NCBI RefSeq assembly: GCF_947507565.1 | Contig: NC_089176.1 | Coordinates: 124,001 to 188,000, forward strand | DNA from: Oscarella lobularis | Lineage: Eukaryota; Porifera; Homoscleromorpha; Homosclerophorida; Oscarellidae | Length of the DNA stretch: 64,000 nt | Reading direction: 5' to 3' | Part shown: piece after piece, positions 20,815 to 33,789 of the stretch | How positions within the stretch are numbered: position 1 is the first letter of the stretch | Layout of the letters: each line of letters starts with the position of its first letter | The notes under the pieces: model-generated | The model's input: the letters and a program-made list of their open reading frames with translations, nothing else | What the model was told of the DNA's origin: nothing | Databases searched by the model: none | Program-made: the position numbers and the translations under genes

Positions 20815-23800
20815 ATGAAGGCTTCACGAGTCGCTTTACAGTGGGTGCTTAAGAGCTTCTTTCTGAGTCTTCTCACTAGCGTTTCTTATCAATGCCCGTC
20901 TTACCTTCCCGGCAAGAATGTCTCCTCCCTTGCGCACAGTAAGATAAGATGACTGGCCTTTAGTTCAATTTGGAGCTGCTTGTCCCACAAAAGCAGGCTC
21001 TCCTAACGCTAGCTTTCTATCTAACTTTTCTAGATGTGAACTGTACATGCAAAAACGAAATCGACACTGCGGCTTTGAAAGACAGAATAGAAAGAGAAAA
21101 ACGCATTCTTCGAAACTTCTCCCGCGTCCTTGGAGTCCAAAACTGGAAGAGTAGCGAGAATTGGAATTCGGATCTTCCCTTATGTTGCTGGAAGGGTGTG
21201 ATTGCTCCGGGGAAAGGTTTCGTTATTGGTATCTACCTTCCAAGCAATAATTTATCCGGATCCGTTGAGAAACTGAAGTTACTTTGGAACCTGGAAGACC
21301 TTCAGTTTCTAAACTTAGCGTCCAACTTCGGTATTCATGGTTCGCTGACCGCTTTCTTGCCGCCTGAAAAGGAGCTCCCTCTCATTGTTTTTAAAATGAC
21401 TTCTACTATGCTTACGGGTCCCATTCCCTGGACTACCTTAGGATCCTATCAAAATATTTCCTTCCTTCAACTCAACAATTGCAAATTAAAAGGAAATGGA
21501 ATGGGACATGAGGTGGGAAAGTTGAAATGTTTGAGAGTTTTAAATATTGCAATGAACGACTTGGGCGGCTTGCTACATCCAAACATAAGCCAATTGCATA
21601 ATCTGTATGCCATGGACTTGACTTTGTTGTCGTTTGAAGGAAACATAAGCCAACTGTTTTCGCTGACAAAGATGGAATATTTTCTTTTAGGTAAAAACAA
21701 ATTAAAGGGTCAACTGCCAGAACATATGCATCTTATATGGCCAAATCTTAAAGTTCTAGATCTCAGCAAAAACCTTCTTACTGGAAGCATTTCATCAAAA
21801 ATGCAATTTCCAATCAACACTACTATAATTGATTTGAGTCAAAATCAATTGGAAGGCGAGTTTCCGTCTTCGGTGCTTAACGCTCCAAACCTAATATCTT
21901 TGGACGTTTCTCAAAATGGTTTTCGTTCTTTTTCGCCCCAACCTGAGCACAGTGCTCTTCCGAAAATACAAATTTTGGATTTTAGCTTCAATCCATTCGA
22001 AAATCTTGAAACGCATAGGCTGGGACAGTTATTTCTCGGTCCTTTTCGAAGTAGAAAACAAAAGTGTCCGATTCTGACATTCGACTTTGCATCGACCGGT
22101 CTCCAAGGAGAATTAAGTGAACTGCTGTGGTCATCACTTGACTATCTTGTTGCATTGAGGCTATCAAATAACAAGTTGAGAGGCAGGATTCCACGTCCTG
22201 AATATGAGCAGTCTTACCTTCAGGTGATCGACCTTAACACAAATGACCTTCAAGGGCCGATACCAGAAGGATTTGAACTTTTTCGATCTCTTAAATTAAT
22301 GAACTTTCAAGGAAATAGAAAGTTACGGAGCAAAAACAAAACAAATCCGATACCAAGGTTTGCTACAATTAATTACAATGTAGCAACAGGAGGAAATAAG
22401 GCGAATTTTCGATGTCCTCAAATTCAAATAAATCAAAATAAAGGCGGATCGGATTATGATGGTTTGCTGTACGTCGATAGCAGTTACTACTACTACGTGC
22501 TGTGCCGTTGCAGCAGGGAGTATTTTGGCTTTTACGGAAATTGTAGACCATGTAATTTCAATCATTCCAGATGCCCAGGAGAAACGAACAACAGCGTTAT
22601 CTACATGGAAAAGAATACATATCCAGTTCCAAGTCCCGATAATATGACAGATCTCATTCTCTGCGATTCCGTGTACAAGGACAGTTTTCGCTGCAATCCG
22701 ACTAACAATTGCACCTGTCATCTCAACGACGACGGTATAACTGTGTCGTGTAACAATAGCTGCTTGTGCACTAGCCACGCTTACGGACGACTCTGCTCTC
22801 AGTGTGAACCTCACTATTACCGTGAAGGCCAAAAATGCCATCCGTGTAAGAAAACAAAATTTCAAGGTATTTCCGTTGGGCTTGCAATTGTTGGCATATT
22901 CTTTGTGCTATTCTTGACGTGGGCATCTGAAAAACTTCAAAAATACGGACATCATTTTATCTGCCAAAGAAAGGTGGCAAGATTGGTAAATACGATTTGT
23001 TACATTGCTCTATCGCTGGCAATAATTTTGTTTGGAACTTTTCACGTTTTACCTGCTTGGATCGTGGAAATCTATTGCACCTTTGTTCTTCTAGCAGTTT
23101 TTGGACGTCTTAAAACTATCAAAGCGTTTGCTATGACATTGATTATGTACGTTCAAGTTATGGATTCGCTCAATGTCACAAGTCTGCACGTTGAATGCAG
23201 GTACTGCTCGTTTGCTACGGTATTGGATAAAATGAAAGTGTTCAAAGTGACAAGGTGGCTCAAAAACCTAATAAATTTCAATTTCTACGGATTTTCGTGC
23301 TCGTTTTCACCCTTATTTTCTCCTCTTGGACGACTACTCTTTCTAGTTGTTGTTCCTTTTGTTGTAAGCGGATTCGAATTATTCTTATTCATTCTCGATT
23401 ATCAGGCAGACTGCTTTGCTATACGAAAGAGGCCTCTTGCTTATAGACAAAGAAAGAAGAAGAAACTTTTTGAATTGGTGAAGATAAAAGCAAAAGAGCA
23501 GCTTCTACTTCTTTTGAACGTTTTCTTCTATCCCATTACTAACCAACTTATTCAAATCCTTCTTCCATGTGTTATCAATCCTGGAACGAATGACTACTAT
23601 ATGAAAGCGTATCCCTGGATCGACTGTTCCTCCGCAGAGTACAGAATTCTGCTCATACTTGGCATAGTACTTACGGTTGCTTATATTGGCCTCTTTCCAG
23701 CCACAATCTGTTTCTTGCTAAGAAAACGACTGCAGCTGAGTTCAAATCGGAGACGAGGTCTTTGTCTATCGTATTTGGACGTTCTGATCTGCTGCTACAA

Positions 23801-24209
23801 AAAACCGTATCAGAAATACATGGCGGTTTTTCTAATGCTTCGTCGATTAGCACTTGCGGTTGTTATTTCTAGTTTTCCTCTATCTCAGCAAGCCATTCAA
23901 GCAATTTTATTCAACCTGTTACTCTTTGGATTTAGTTATTTTATTGCAACTGCAAGACCTTTCATTAGCTATACCAAGTGGAACTTGGAAAGTTGGGTTG
24001 ATGTCGCGGCGTCATTTGCCATCGCAATCACCTTTAACTGCATGACAAATCGCGACAGTTCTCTGACTTCTGAAATTTCGGAAGCATTCGTTTATGCTCT
24101 CAACGTTCTTTTCGTGCTTTTTGTTGTGGCGGTCACAATTATTCACTTCGTGGTATCAAGAAGAGAGATTCAACAGAGAAGAAGCAGAAAGCAGTACAAA
24201 AAACTTTGA
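20815..24209 (+). CDS. LRR / Cys-rich / multi-span membrane protein, function unknown
   Basis: Exon 1 (20815-20938) encodes a signal-peptide-like start (MKASRVALQWVLKSFFLSLL) and ends with a strong phase-1 donor, gtaaga. It joins in frame to exon 2 (21034-24209) after aacttttctag, giving about 1099 residues. The ectodomain begins with a plant-like LRR cap (NWKSSENWNSDLPLCCWKGV) and runs through about 13-15 LRRs, many with the L.G.IP-type pattern seen in plant receptor kinases (NNKLRGRIPRPEYEQ, NDLQGPIPEGF). A Cys-rich EGF-like zone follows (CLCTSHAYGRLCSQCEPHYY, about 22760-22850). After that come about eight to ten hydrophobic segments (22870-24170) and a short basic tail. There is no kinase. 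The membrane part is similar in layout to the multi-span Cys-rich proteins of protists and basal animals and is weakly reminiscent of TRP-type channels. I infer a cell-surface receptor or channel. Confidence 0.75.
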
Positions 24210-24290
24210 AAAGGAGAATGTATTAGTGATAGGCCTTTCCGCAATTTTTTGTGTCTGTTTGTGAGCTATTGACGGCTATTTACACTAACA

Positions 24291-24298
24291 TCACGTGA
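24291..24298. promoter_or_regulatory. TCACGTGA E-box upstream of RPTOR
   Basis: A perfect octamer followed by CC lies 94 bp before the RPTOR start codon, in the expected promoter. The core equals the CLEAR element bound by TFEB-type factors in vertebrates. Regulation of RPTOR through it is an inference. Confidence 0.4.
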
Positions 24299-24391
24299 CC
24301 GCAAGCCTAGTGAGCGCACGCTCATCCCCATCCTCTCTTGTTTCCTCTCCTTTTTCCTTTCGAAGGCGCCGCTGGAGTCGGAATCGGGGTG

Positions 24392-27300
24392 ATGGCTGCG
24401 CACCGTTTCGGCACCTTCGAGTGCGATCTGGCAGCGGACGATACGGACGATGCAGACGACGTCGAGACGGAAAGCGAGCTCGAATGGCGTCTTCCATTGT
24501 GTTTCGTTCAGCGGCGTCACTTCGAGCCGATCGAAGCACCGAAAGAGCTTCTGTACAGTTGGAGAATGAAGGAGCGAGTAAGTCGAAGGGTAGCGAGGGC
24601 CCCCTTGTTATCGAACGTCCCCAATATGGGCCACCCCAAAGGTGAGCACGGGCGTTCTGTATTATTTTGAGAGTGAACGGAGAAATAGAGAACCTTTGCT
24701 TCGTACGCAGAGGGACCAAGATTAGTTAGGCAGCATTTCAAATATTCTCGAAGAGAGGATACATTATAATCTCTCGTTTTTTTTACTCGAAGATGAAGAC
24801 TGTGAGCGTTGCACTTGTTCTCTGTCTCAACGTCGGCGTTGATCCGCCGGACGTCATGAAGCCGTCGCCTTGCGCTCGCATGGAGACGTGGATCGGTGAG
24901 TAATAAGACTCACTAGGACTGGAGGAGAGAGTCGAGCCTTTTTCGTATTAGATCCGATGTCGATGGCTCCGCAAAAGGCGCTCGAAACAATTGGGAATAC
25001 ACTCCAGCGACAGTATGAAAGGTGGCAGCCAAAGGCAAGCGACTATAAGAAATGTATGTGTATTTTTTTTTGATGTGGATATCTCTTTAGGCGAGATACA
25101 AGCAGAGTCTCGATCCGACGACGGATGACGTGAAGAAATTGTGCACTTCTCTTCGAAGGAACGCAAAGGCACGTGATTTTTCTGAGAGAAAATTTACGGC
25201 AAAGGAGGAAGAGCTAAACTCTAGGGTGAACGCGTCTTGTTTCACTACAATGGACACGCCGTTCCGAAGCCGACGACAAACGGCGAAATCTGGGTTTTCA
25301 ATAAAGTGAGAAACCGTGGAAAGGGGAATTTTCTAGCGGGGATCATTAAATGATGACGTAGAGCTACACTCAGTACATTCCGCTCTCGCTCTACGATTTG
25401 CAATCGTGGATGACAAGTCCGTCGATTTACGTCTGGGACTGTAACAACGCGGGTACGTTGAATAAATAATAATTAATATATACAGACATACGGTATAGAT
25501 GATAGTCGTTTCAATTGTTCAATTATTATTATTAGCTTGAGATGCATTCTAATGACGTTTTCTTTTCAAGGTCTTGTTCTTGATTCCTTTGAAAAATTTG
25601 CTGATCAACGGACAAACGATCATCGAGTAAGCATTAGACATCATTTTCGGTCAGTATATACGTTTTTCTTTTCCTCAGGCGCGTCTGAAAGCTCAAGGGA
25701 CGTACGACCCGGCGACAATGAGTCCTCCTTTACCGCCGCCTGCCGTTCAAAACTACATTCAAATGGCTGCCTGCGGCGTCAATCAACTTCTGCCCATGAA
25801 TCCGGAACTGCCCGCGGACTTGTTCACATGCTGCCTGACGACGCCAATCAAGATTGCCTTGCGTTGGTGAGACAGGAGCATTTCGAGACGATTCCTTATA
25901 GTAACTCCTGTTAATGTTTCTCTTCATCTTGTAGGTACGTCTTGCAGAAGACGAACAGACTGAGGCCAAGTGTCAGTCTCGAAGCTTTGGACAAGTGAGT
26001 CTCATAGAATAGACTTGAGGAAATAATATCAATTGTTTAGAATCCCCGGTCGTCTAAGCGATCGTCGGACTCCTTTAGGCGAACTGAATTGGATCTTTAC
26101 TGCTGTCACGGACACTATAGCGTGGAACGTTCTGCCTCGCGGTGAGCTTTTAGATGCCGGTTTGTTTATTAGTGTATTATTTTTTTTTTGATATAGATTT
26201 GTTTCAGCAACTTTTTCGTCAAGATCTTCTCGTTGCAAGTCTCTTTCGTAATTATCTACTGGCGGAGAGGATCATGAGATCGTATCACTGTGTGCCGGTA
26301 ACGACGCCGTCTCTTCCTGAAACGCACAACCATCCGTTGTGGTAAAGACGACGTATTCGAAAGGAAGAAAAATGTAGAAACGTATTTTTTCACGCAGGCA
26401 ATCTTGGGATTTATCTGTTGACTTGTGCCTATCTCAACTCCCGTCACTCCTTGAGGGAAACAGCACTTTTCAAGTGAGACGAGAAGTTTTTTATTAATTA
26501 TAGTCATAGTCGAGTCTAGCATTGCACGTTATCAATAATGTCCCAAAAAGTGAAGGGCGTTTGTCACCTTACTCGTTTTCCTAGTTTTCGCCGTTTTTCA
26601 GTGAACAACTGACCGCCTTTCAAGTTTGGTTGGCACTTGGCGAGAAGGAGAGAGACTCGCCCGAACAGCTTCCCATCGTTTTGCAGGTAAGCGCCTCGCG
26701 GGCGAGGAAAAATTCTCGTGTTCCTGTCAACCATTGTGAATTTAGGTTTTGCTCAGTCAAATGCACCGGCAAAGAGCGCTGGACCTATTAGGGAAATTTC
26801 TTGACTTGGGTCCTTGGGCTGTGGAGCAGGTCAGTTATAGTTTGGGGGCTACGTTTTTTATTTCTTTTCTCTGTAGGCTCTTTCTGTTGGCATTTTTCCG
26901 TATGTGCTGAAACTACTTCAGAGTACGGCGAGAGAACTCCGGCCCATGCTGGTCAAAATATGGGCGAAAATACTTGCCGTCGATCCAGTAGGGACATTTA
27001 GTCTGATTGAAATGTTAGAGTGTCATCATCTGTCTTCGCAGACCTGTCAATCTGACTTAATAAAGGACGGAAGCCATCGCTATTTCTTAGCGATTCTTTC
27101 TGACCCATACGTCACGGTACGAAAGCCTGGTTATGACCAGACGGCAATAGCACTTTCATTTCCTTCGTCGCAGCCCAATGAAAGAACGATGGCCGCTTTT
27201 GTTCTGGCAACAATCGTCAACAACTATCCTCAAGGCCAGGCAAGTTCCTATAGGAAGCATCAATATTTGTTAATCCGTTTTCCTTGTCATATAGGAGTTA

Positions 27301-30300
27301 TGCGTAAAGGGTCAGCTGATTGCCCTGTGCCTGGAACAGCTGCAGGAACGACAGCGAGTGCGTCGCCAATGGCTTGCGATTTGTCTCGGCCGAATTTGGC
27401 GAAACTACGAAGAAGCGAAGTGGGTCGGCGTGCGCGACCGCGCTCACGAGAAACTCTACACTCTCCTAGCGGATCCTCACCCGGAAGTAATTAGCAAAAA
27501 AATTGCATTTCGATTGCTTTTAAATTAATTCCCAAAGGTTCGAGCGGCTGCCACATTTGCATTGGGAACGTTCATTGGGGTCGTTTGCGAGAGAAACGAT
27601 CACGTGAACGCCATCGACAACAGCGTTGTCTCCAAGCTCCTGACTACAGCCAACGACGCAAGTCGACTAGTAAGACAGGTGAGTAGGAGAAAATCATCAG
27701 ATTGACTCTTCTTAGGTATGATTTTTCTCTCTCTCATAGGAACTGGTGGTCGCTCTCCAAGGCTACGTGACGCAACTCGAAGGGACAATGTCCGCCGTCG
27801 CCGCTCTCATGATGGAAGAGGAGCGACAGAAGGAGGAGAAGATGAAAAGCAATCAGAGTCTCAGCACGGTGCACGCATCGGGCGAATGGGTCGTCGTCAA
27901 TCACAAGGACACCGAGTCTCCCGTCGTACAAGCTCTCAACAACATCGGCATTGGATCGCAGACGACGACGGCGGCGGCGGCGGCGACGGCTATGTCATCG
28001 TCTACGACGTCGTCTTCGTCGTCGCCAAGGAAGGTTCACGTGAAAGCGGAAGGCGGAGTGGCGAAGAGTTCTAGCGTTCCGCGTAGTCTTACTGCGTCTA
28101 GTTTGGGTGGCGGCGGCGGCGGAAGGTCGCATTCGCCGACGACGACAATTGCGCTACCGGCTGTCGTTATGGCGACGAGCAGCGGGAGTAGCAGTTTGAG
28201 TAGTGGCGGCGGTAGTCCGAACACGGGCGGCGGCGCGTCGAGTATGATAGACCCAGGAATGATGAGATCGTCGCCTTTGTTTGGGTTTCATCCCGTCTAC
28301 GTCAACACGTGGAAGGCAAGGCCGAGGGGAAAATAGTCGCTTCATAATTGTTTGCTCTTTTTTAGGTCCTGTTGTCATTGTACAGCGATCCTTTTCCGGA
28401 CGTTGCGTCGTCTTCGGCGGCTGTTGTCAATCAAATTCGTGCTCGAGTAAATACATTGTAATTAATATTTGCGCTTAGTCATCTTCTCTTTTGAGGCAAT
28501 GAATTCCGCTCAGCCCCAACGGTGTCGAGGGAGTTCCGTCGGATCGCACTCGGCACCAAGTTCGCCGACAGGCCGACCGAAACAGCTCATTGGCGAAAGG
28601 TTTGCTAGATTGACTGCTTAGCTAAGATAGCTAGCTATTGACGTACTACTTATTTTTTCACCGTTAAATTACCAAACAACCATCCTTGAAGTGTAGCAGC
28701 ATGGGGAATTTGATAACGAGAAACTTTTTGTTATAAATTTTCTAGTTTGAATATCGTTACGTGTGACGCCTACGCTGAGGGCCCTTGCGTTGATTAACGT
28801 GTCTAGTGTCTACAAGCCTGATCTGTAGCCTAAAAGACATTGAGTAATGCGATTTCTTTTGCAGCAGCTCGGGATCGACGATAGTCTCGCCCGAGCTGTC
28901 ATTAGCCGGTAGAGGCGAATTGAATATGATGGCGTCAGCACCAATTGGCAGAATGCCGACGTCGACGAAAAGAGGCACGATGCCGTCGGCAAGCAGCGCA
29001 AGTGCGCTGTCGGCTCGACATTCGGAGCAGTTTTCGACGAAGAGGACAATCTTTGGAAGGGGCCCTTCGTTATTCCAAAAGGCAAGCTTCATTGATCAAG
29101 AAAGCGTACACTATATTAATGGAAAACGTTTCTTTTTTTTCAGAAAGCTGGACAAACAGACTCGCCGGCTGCGTCAGATGATATTCAGCACCACCAGTCG
29201 TCGACACAGCTTCTGCGTCACCCGCCTCAGGAACAAATTGGCGTACTGAAGACAGACTTCTGCGAATGGAGTGCTTGTCATTTTTCTCGTTCAACAACGA
29301 GGGTAATGTTAACCTTTTTGCCTTGTCTCGACTCACGATATTCCTCCTCCTATATTCTAGGTGCCGGACTATCGAGATCAGTACAGTGACGCCTTCCTGG
29401 AGCGAGAAAAACGTTTTCGACGCAACGCCAAAGTTCGAAAAAATTCTGAGCCAGAGCGGAAAAAAGCAGGTTTGCTTGCATTTTAGCGTAGCTCTACTTA
29501 ACTGTATGGTCTACTCTTGCTCGTTTTTTGCTTGTAATCGTCTTTATCATTCGGTACCATACAGTAAAGAGGCGCGTTTTTCAATTTTTAGCGCGTCTTT
29601 TTAGCTGCAGACCGCGCACAAAGCTAGCCTAATACGATCCTAAGCCTCTACCAAAGCCTTGCATTTTACGCTTTCTCTCTCTTTTTTTTTGTAGACAAAT
29701 GTAAACTTGAAGATCAAATTTTAGTCAACCGGACCGCTCACCGTCCGTACTGCCTGCGCTTTCATCCCTATGAGACGGAACTAATCGTCGGCGAAAAATC
29801 CAACATTGGGTAAGTCTGAGTCAACCTTCTGTCTTCGCTGACAAACGTTCACCTCAAGGATCTGGGACTGGGAAAAGGGAAGACGAATGCACCTCTTCTC
29901 GAATCGATCGCCGAAGCACAGTCACATCACCAATCTAGATTTCGTTAATCCTCACGACAAAAGCTTTCTTCTGGTCGGCACAGGTAAGGGCTAACGTTAA
30001 AAGGATATTATTAATCAGGGCGAAAAGCGTTTGAAAATAGGCTGCGCGTATTTTTCTATTGATTATCGATACCCCAACTTCTTAATTCTAGAGGGCTCAG
30101 GGGGAATTGTTGTCGAGTCATTCGCTTTTAAAATTATACACTTGCAGATGACGGAAATGTTCGATTATGGAAAAACTATGCCACGGCTGGACCGGAACTG
30201 GTAACCGCTTGGAGAGCACTGTCAGAAAAGTTGACGTCTTCGACGCGAGGTAAACGCTATTGGAAGGGGAGCGACTCGACGCTCTCTCCAACTTTGTGTG

Positions 30301-31261
30301 TGGTGATTTAGGCTCTGGATTGGTATTGGAATGGAAACAGCAGTCAGGCCGCCTGTTTGCATCCGGCGATGTCCGCTACATACGCGTTTGGGACGTTGCT
30401 AAAGAGATGCAAGTTCAGGTATTGGGGAGACTATTATAGGTGGCTGCCTTACGCTCTTACCTTCCTTTAGGATATTGCCACCGGTGCCGAAAGCTGTGTC
30501 ACGTGTCTGACAAGCGACGAAGCTGGCCGATCGCTGCTGGTTGCCGGCTGTGGAGACGGAACAGTTCGACTGTTTGATCATCGCTGTCCGTCGGGAGAAA
30601 AGTAAGAATCGCCTCGCTTTGCACGTGTAGATGATATGACGATTTATTCAATGATTGATTTCCTTCTCGCAGCGTTGTTTCGAGTCACGTTATGACGTTG
30701 AAGGAGCACAATTCGTGGATCGTCAAAGCGTTCATGCAACCGGGAACCGACGGAAAAATCTTGACCGGAAGGTTCGTTTCGCGCGGCGCAGAGAGCGATG
30801 GTCACTCTCTCTCACTGTAGCATGCACGGTGACGTTAAGCTTTGGGATCCGCGTTTTACGGAGTCGGTCAAAACCATTCGGCTCTCGTCAATGTTGAGTA
30901 CGCTGGCATTTCATGAACGGGCCAACATCTTTGCCTAGTATACCATGCGTCACGTAGATAAGAGTTCTCGTTTGATTATCTTTTTTCTAGTGGATCAGCC
31001 CAGTCGTCATCGACGGATGACATGATAAAGATATACAATCTAAATGGTAAAACGCTCAGCACTATTCGCTACTTATCTGGGTTTATGGGCAATCGGATAT
31101 CTCCAACTTCGTGTCTTGTGTTTCATCCTTACAAGGTACGTCTTGCCCTGTCTGCTTTCTAGCCGCTAAATGATCGATTGCACTCTCTCTAGTCTCTCCT
31201 GGCTGTTGGAAGTCAGGATTGCATTTTGTCAGTGTACACTGGCGAAAGGCCAAAAAAATGA
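24392..31261 (+). CDS. RPTOR: Regulatory-associated protein of mTOR (Raptor)
   Basis: Raptor is the substrate-recruiting scaffold of mTORC1 at the lysosome. The gene has more than 20 short exons. The start at 24392 gives [16 protein letters not shown], and the family block [17 protein letters not shown] follows. The raptor N-terminal conserved (caspase-like) domain spans about 24790-26420: [31 protein letters not shown], then [12 protein letters not shown]-like and [23 protein letters not shown] repeats run from about 26640 to 27690 ([39 protein letters not shown]). A low-complexity Ser/Gly/Thr linker covers about 27790-28320. A second helical part precedes the WD40 propeller (about 29690-31261), with [26 protein letters not shown] and a last strand ending TGERPKK-stop. 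The length and order match the family. The linker is unlike the vertebrate one (see findings). Confidence 0.92.
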
Positions 31262-31453
31262 GGATGACAAAAGATAATGTAGGTTTTTTGGACTTTAGTG
31301 TGTACAGTTACCGGCTATTGTGCGGTCGGTTATTATTCTAGATTTTGTCTCCCTTCGATCGTTTTTTTAATGGAAAGTTATTTTGATTGATTTGTTAGTG
31401 TCTGACACGGCGGACAGAGTGTACCGCGCCCTTCCCTTCTAGCGCGCGCTGTC

Positions 31454-32333
31454 ATGGAGCTCCAAGACGAACACTACGTGAAATCGACGTACATAGAGAC
31501 AGTTCGTGCTCTTATCGTAGCTTTAACAATAGTTTGACGTTGTTCAATAGGCGTCGGGCAATCGAGTGAGTCGCCAATCGGTTCTGTGCGGCAGCCAAAA
31601 CATCATACTAAACGGAAAGGTATTCTAGCCCGTTTAATCGGCGCAAACAATACGACGGTACACAGAGCATTATCCAAGCCGACTGCGTCGTTCGCGGCGA
31701 CTTGGCTAACATCAAAATCGGTCGTCTGTGCGTCATCAAAAAGGGAACGGTGCTTCGACCTGCATTCAAGAAATTCGCCAAAGGGCAAGACATTTTCTGC
31801 TGTGTCGATCGCTGACTATTGCCTTCGTTCGCACACTAAGGGTCGCCTTCTTTCCTCTCGTCGTCGGCGATCACGTTCTGATTGAAGAAGATTGTGTCGT
31901 CAGCGCGGCCAACATTGGGTCTTTTGTTCACATCGGAAAGAACTGTGTCATAGTAAGAGAGAGCCTTTAGTTGAGCTGTCCCTCCATGAGTACAGTACCA
32001 TAGATGTACTAGAGATTAATTAGCATTTATCCTTTTCCTTGAACTTGATCTGTTCCTTCTTCTAAAGGGACGAAGGTCGATATTGAAAGACTGCTGTCGA
32101 ATTGAGGACAACACCGTTGTACCGCCTGAAACGGTTGTACTGCCCTTTTCACGCTTTTCTGGCAACCCTGGTACGTACATACACTCATCTTGACGTGCAA
32201 GAAAACGGGCTGAAATTTTCTTGTAGGACGACAGGTGGGCGAACTACCCGAATCGACTCAAGACATTATGCTCGACTTGACAAAGTCATTCTACCAGCAT
32301 TTTATTCCTCTTAGGCAAGACAAACGAAAATAG
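31454..32333 (+). CDS. DCTN5: Dynactin subunit 5 (p25)
   Basis: DCTN5 caps the pointed end of the dynactin Arp1 filament and helps bind membrane cargo. The start [16 protein letters not shown] lies about 190 bp after the RPTOR stop. Short exons then encode the left-handed beta-helix hexapeptides: [56 protein letters not shown] and [10 protein letters not shown]. They continue with the C-terminal part ([19 protein letters not shown] and [20 protein letters not shown]). The end [19 protein letters not shown] is slightly longer and more basic than the vertebrate tail. The gene is tail-to-tail with the dehalogenase-like gene, only 51 bp apart, so their 3' UTRs probably overlap. Confidence 0.9.
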
Positions 32334-32384
32334 AGCAGCAACTCAACTGGACTGCTACGAAAAGCTACAGCACACTAATCAATC

Positions 32385-33571
<1,187 letters not shown>

Positions 33572-33635
33572 TCACGTGTGGGTTGGGCGCCCGTATATAA
33601 AAAGCACGCCGCTAGTAAAAGAGGACTAGCTGCTG

Positions 33636-33656
33636 TACCCGTGCTTCGCACGGGTA
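33636..33656. repeat. Perfect hairpin at the edge of a repeat array
   Basis: The stem TACCCGTGC / GCACGGGTA (9 bp, perfect) closes a TTC loop. It stands about 150 bp before the first clear unit of the tandem array. Such a hairpin may mark the end of a mobile element, for example a Helitron-like 3' end, but no diagnostic terminus is confirmed. Confidence 0.5.
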
Positions 33657-33789
33657 GGGAATTTTCATTTTCCAGCAAATCTTTCACTACTAAATAAGTT
33701 ATTAAACCTGGAGCCAAAGTTTTAGTTACTGGCGTATAAATCAAATAATTTTGATACCGAACCCGTTCATTTAGGTTTCGATATCTGAA

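Noticed and set aside
24291-24719. Reverse-strand frame of 142 codons over the first RPTOR exon
   Set aside because: It is antisense to the well-supported Raptor start, with no family match.
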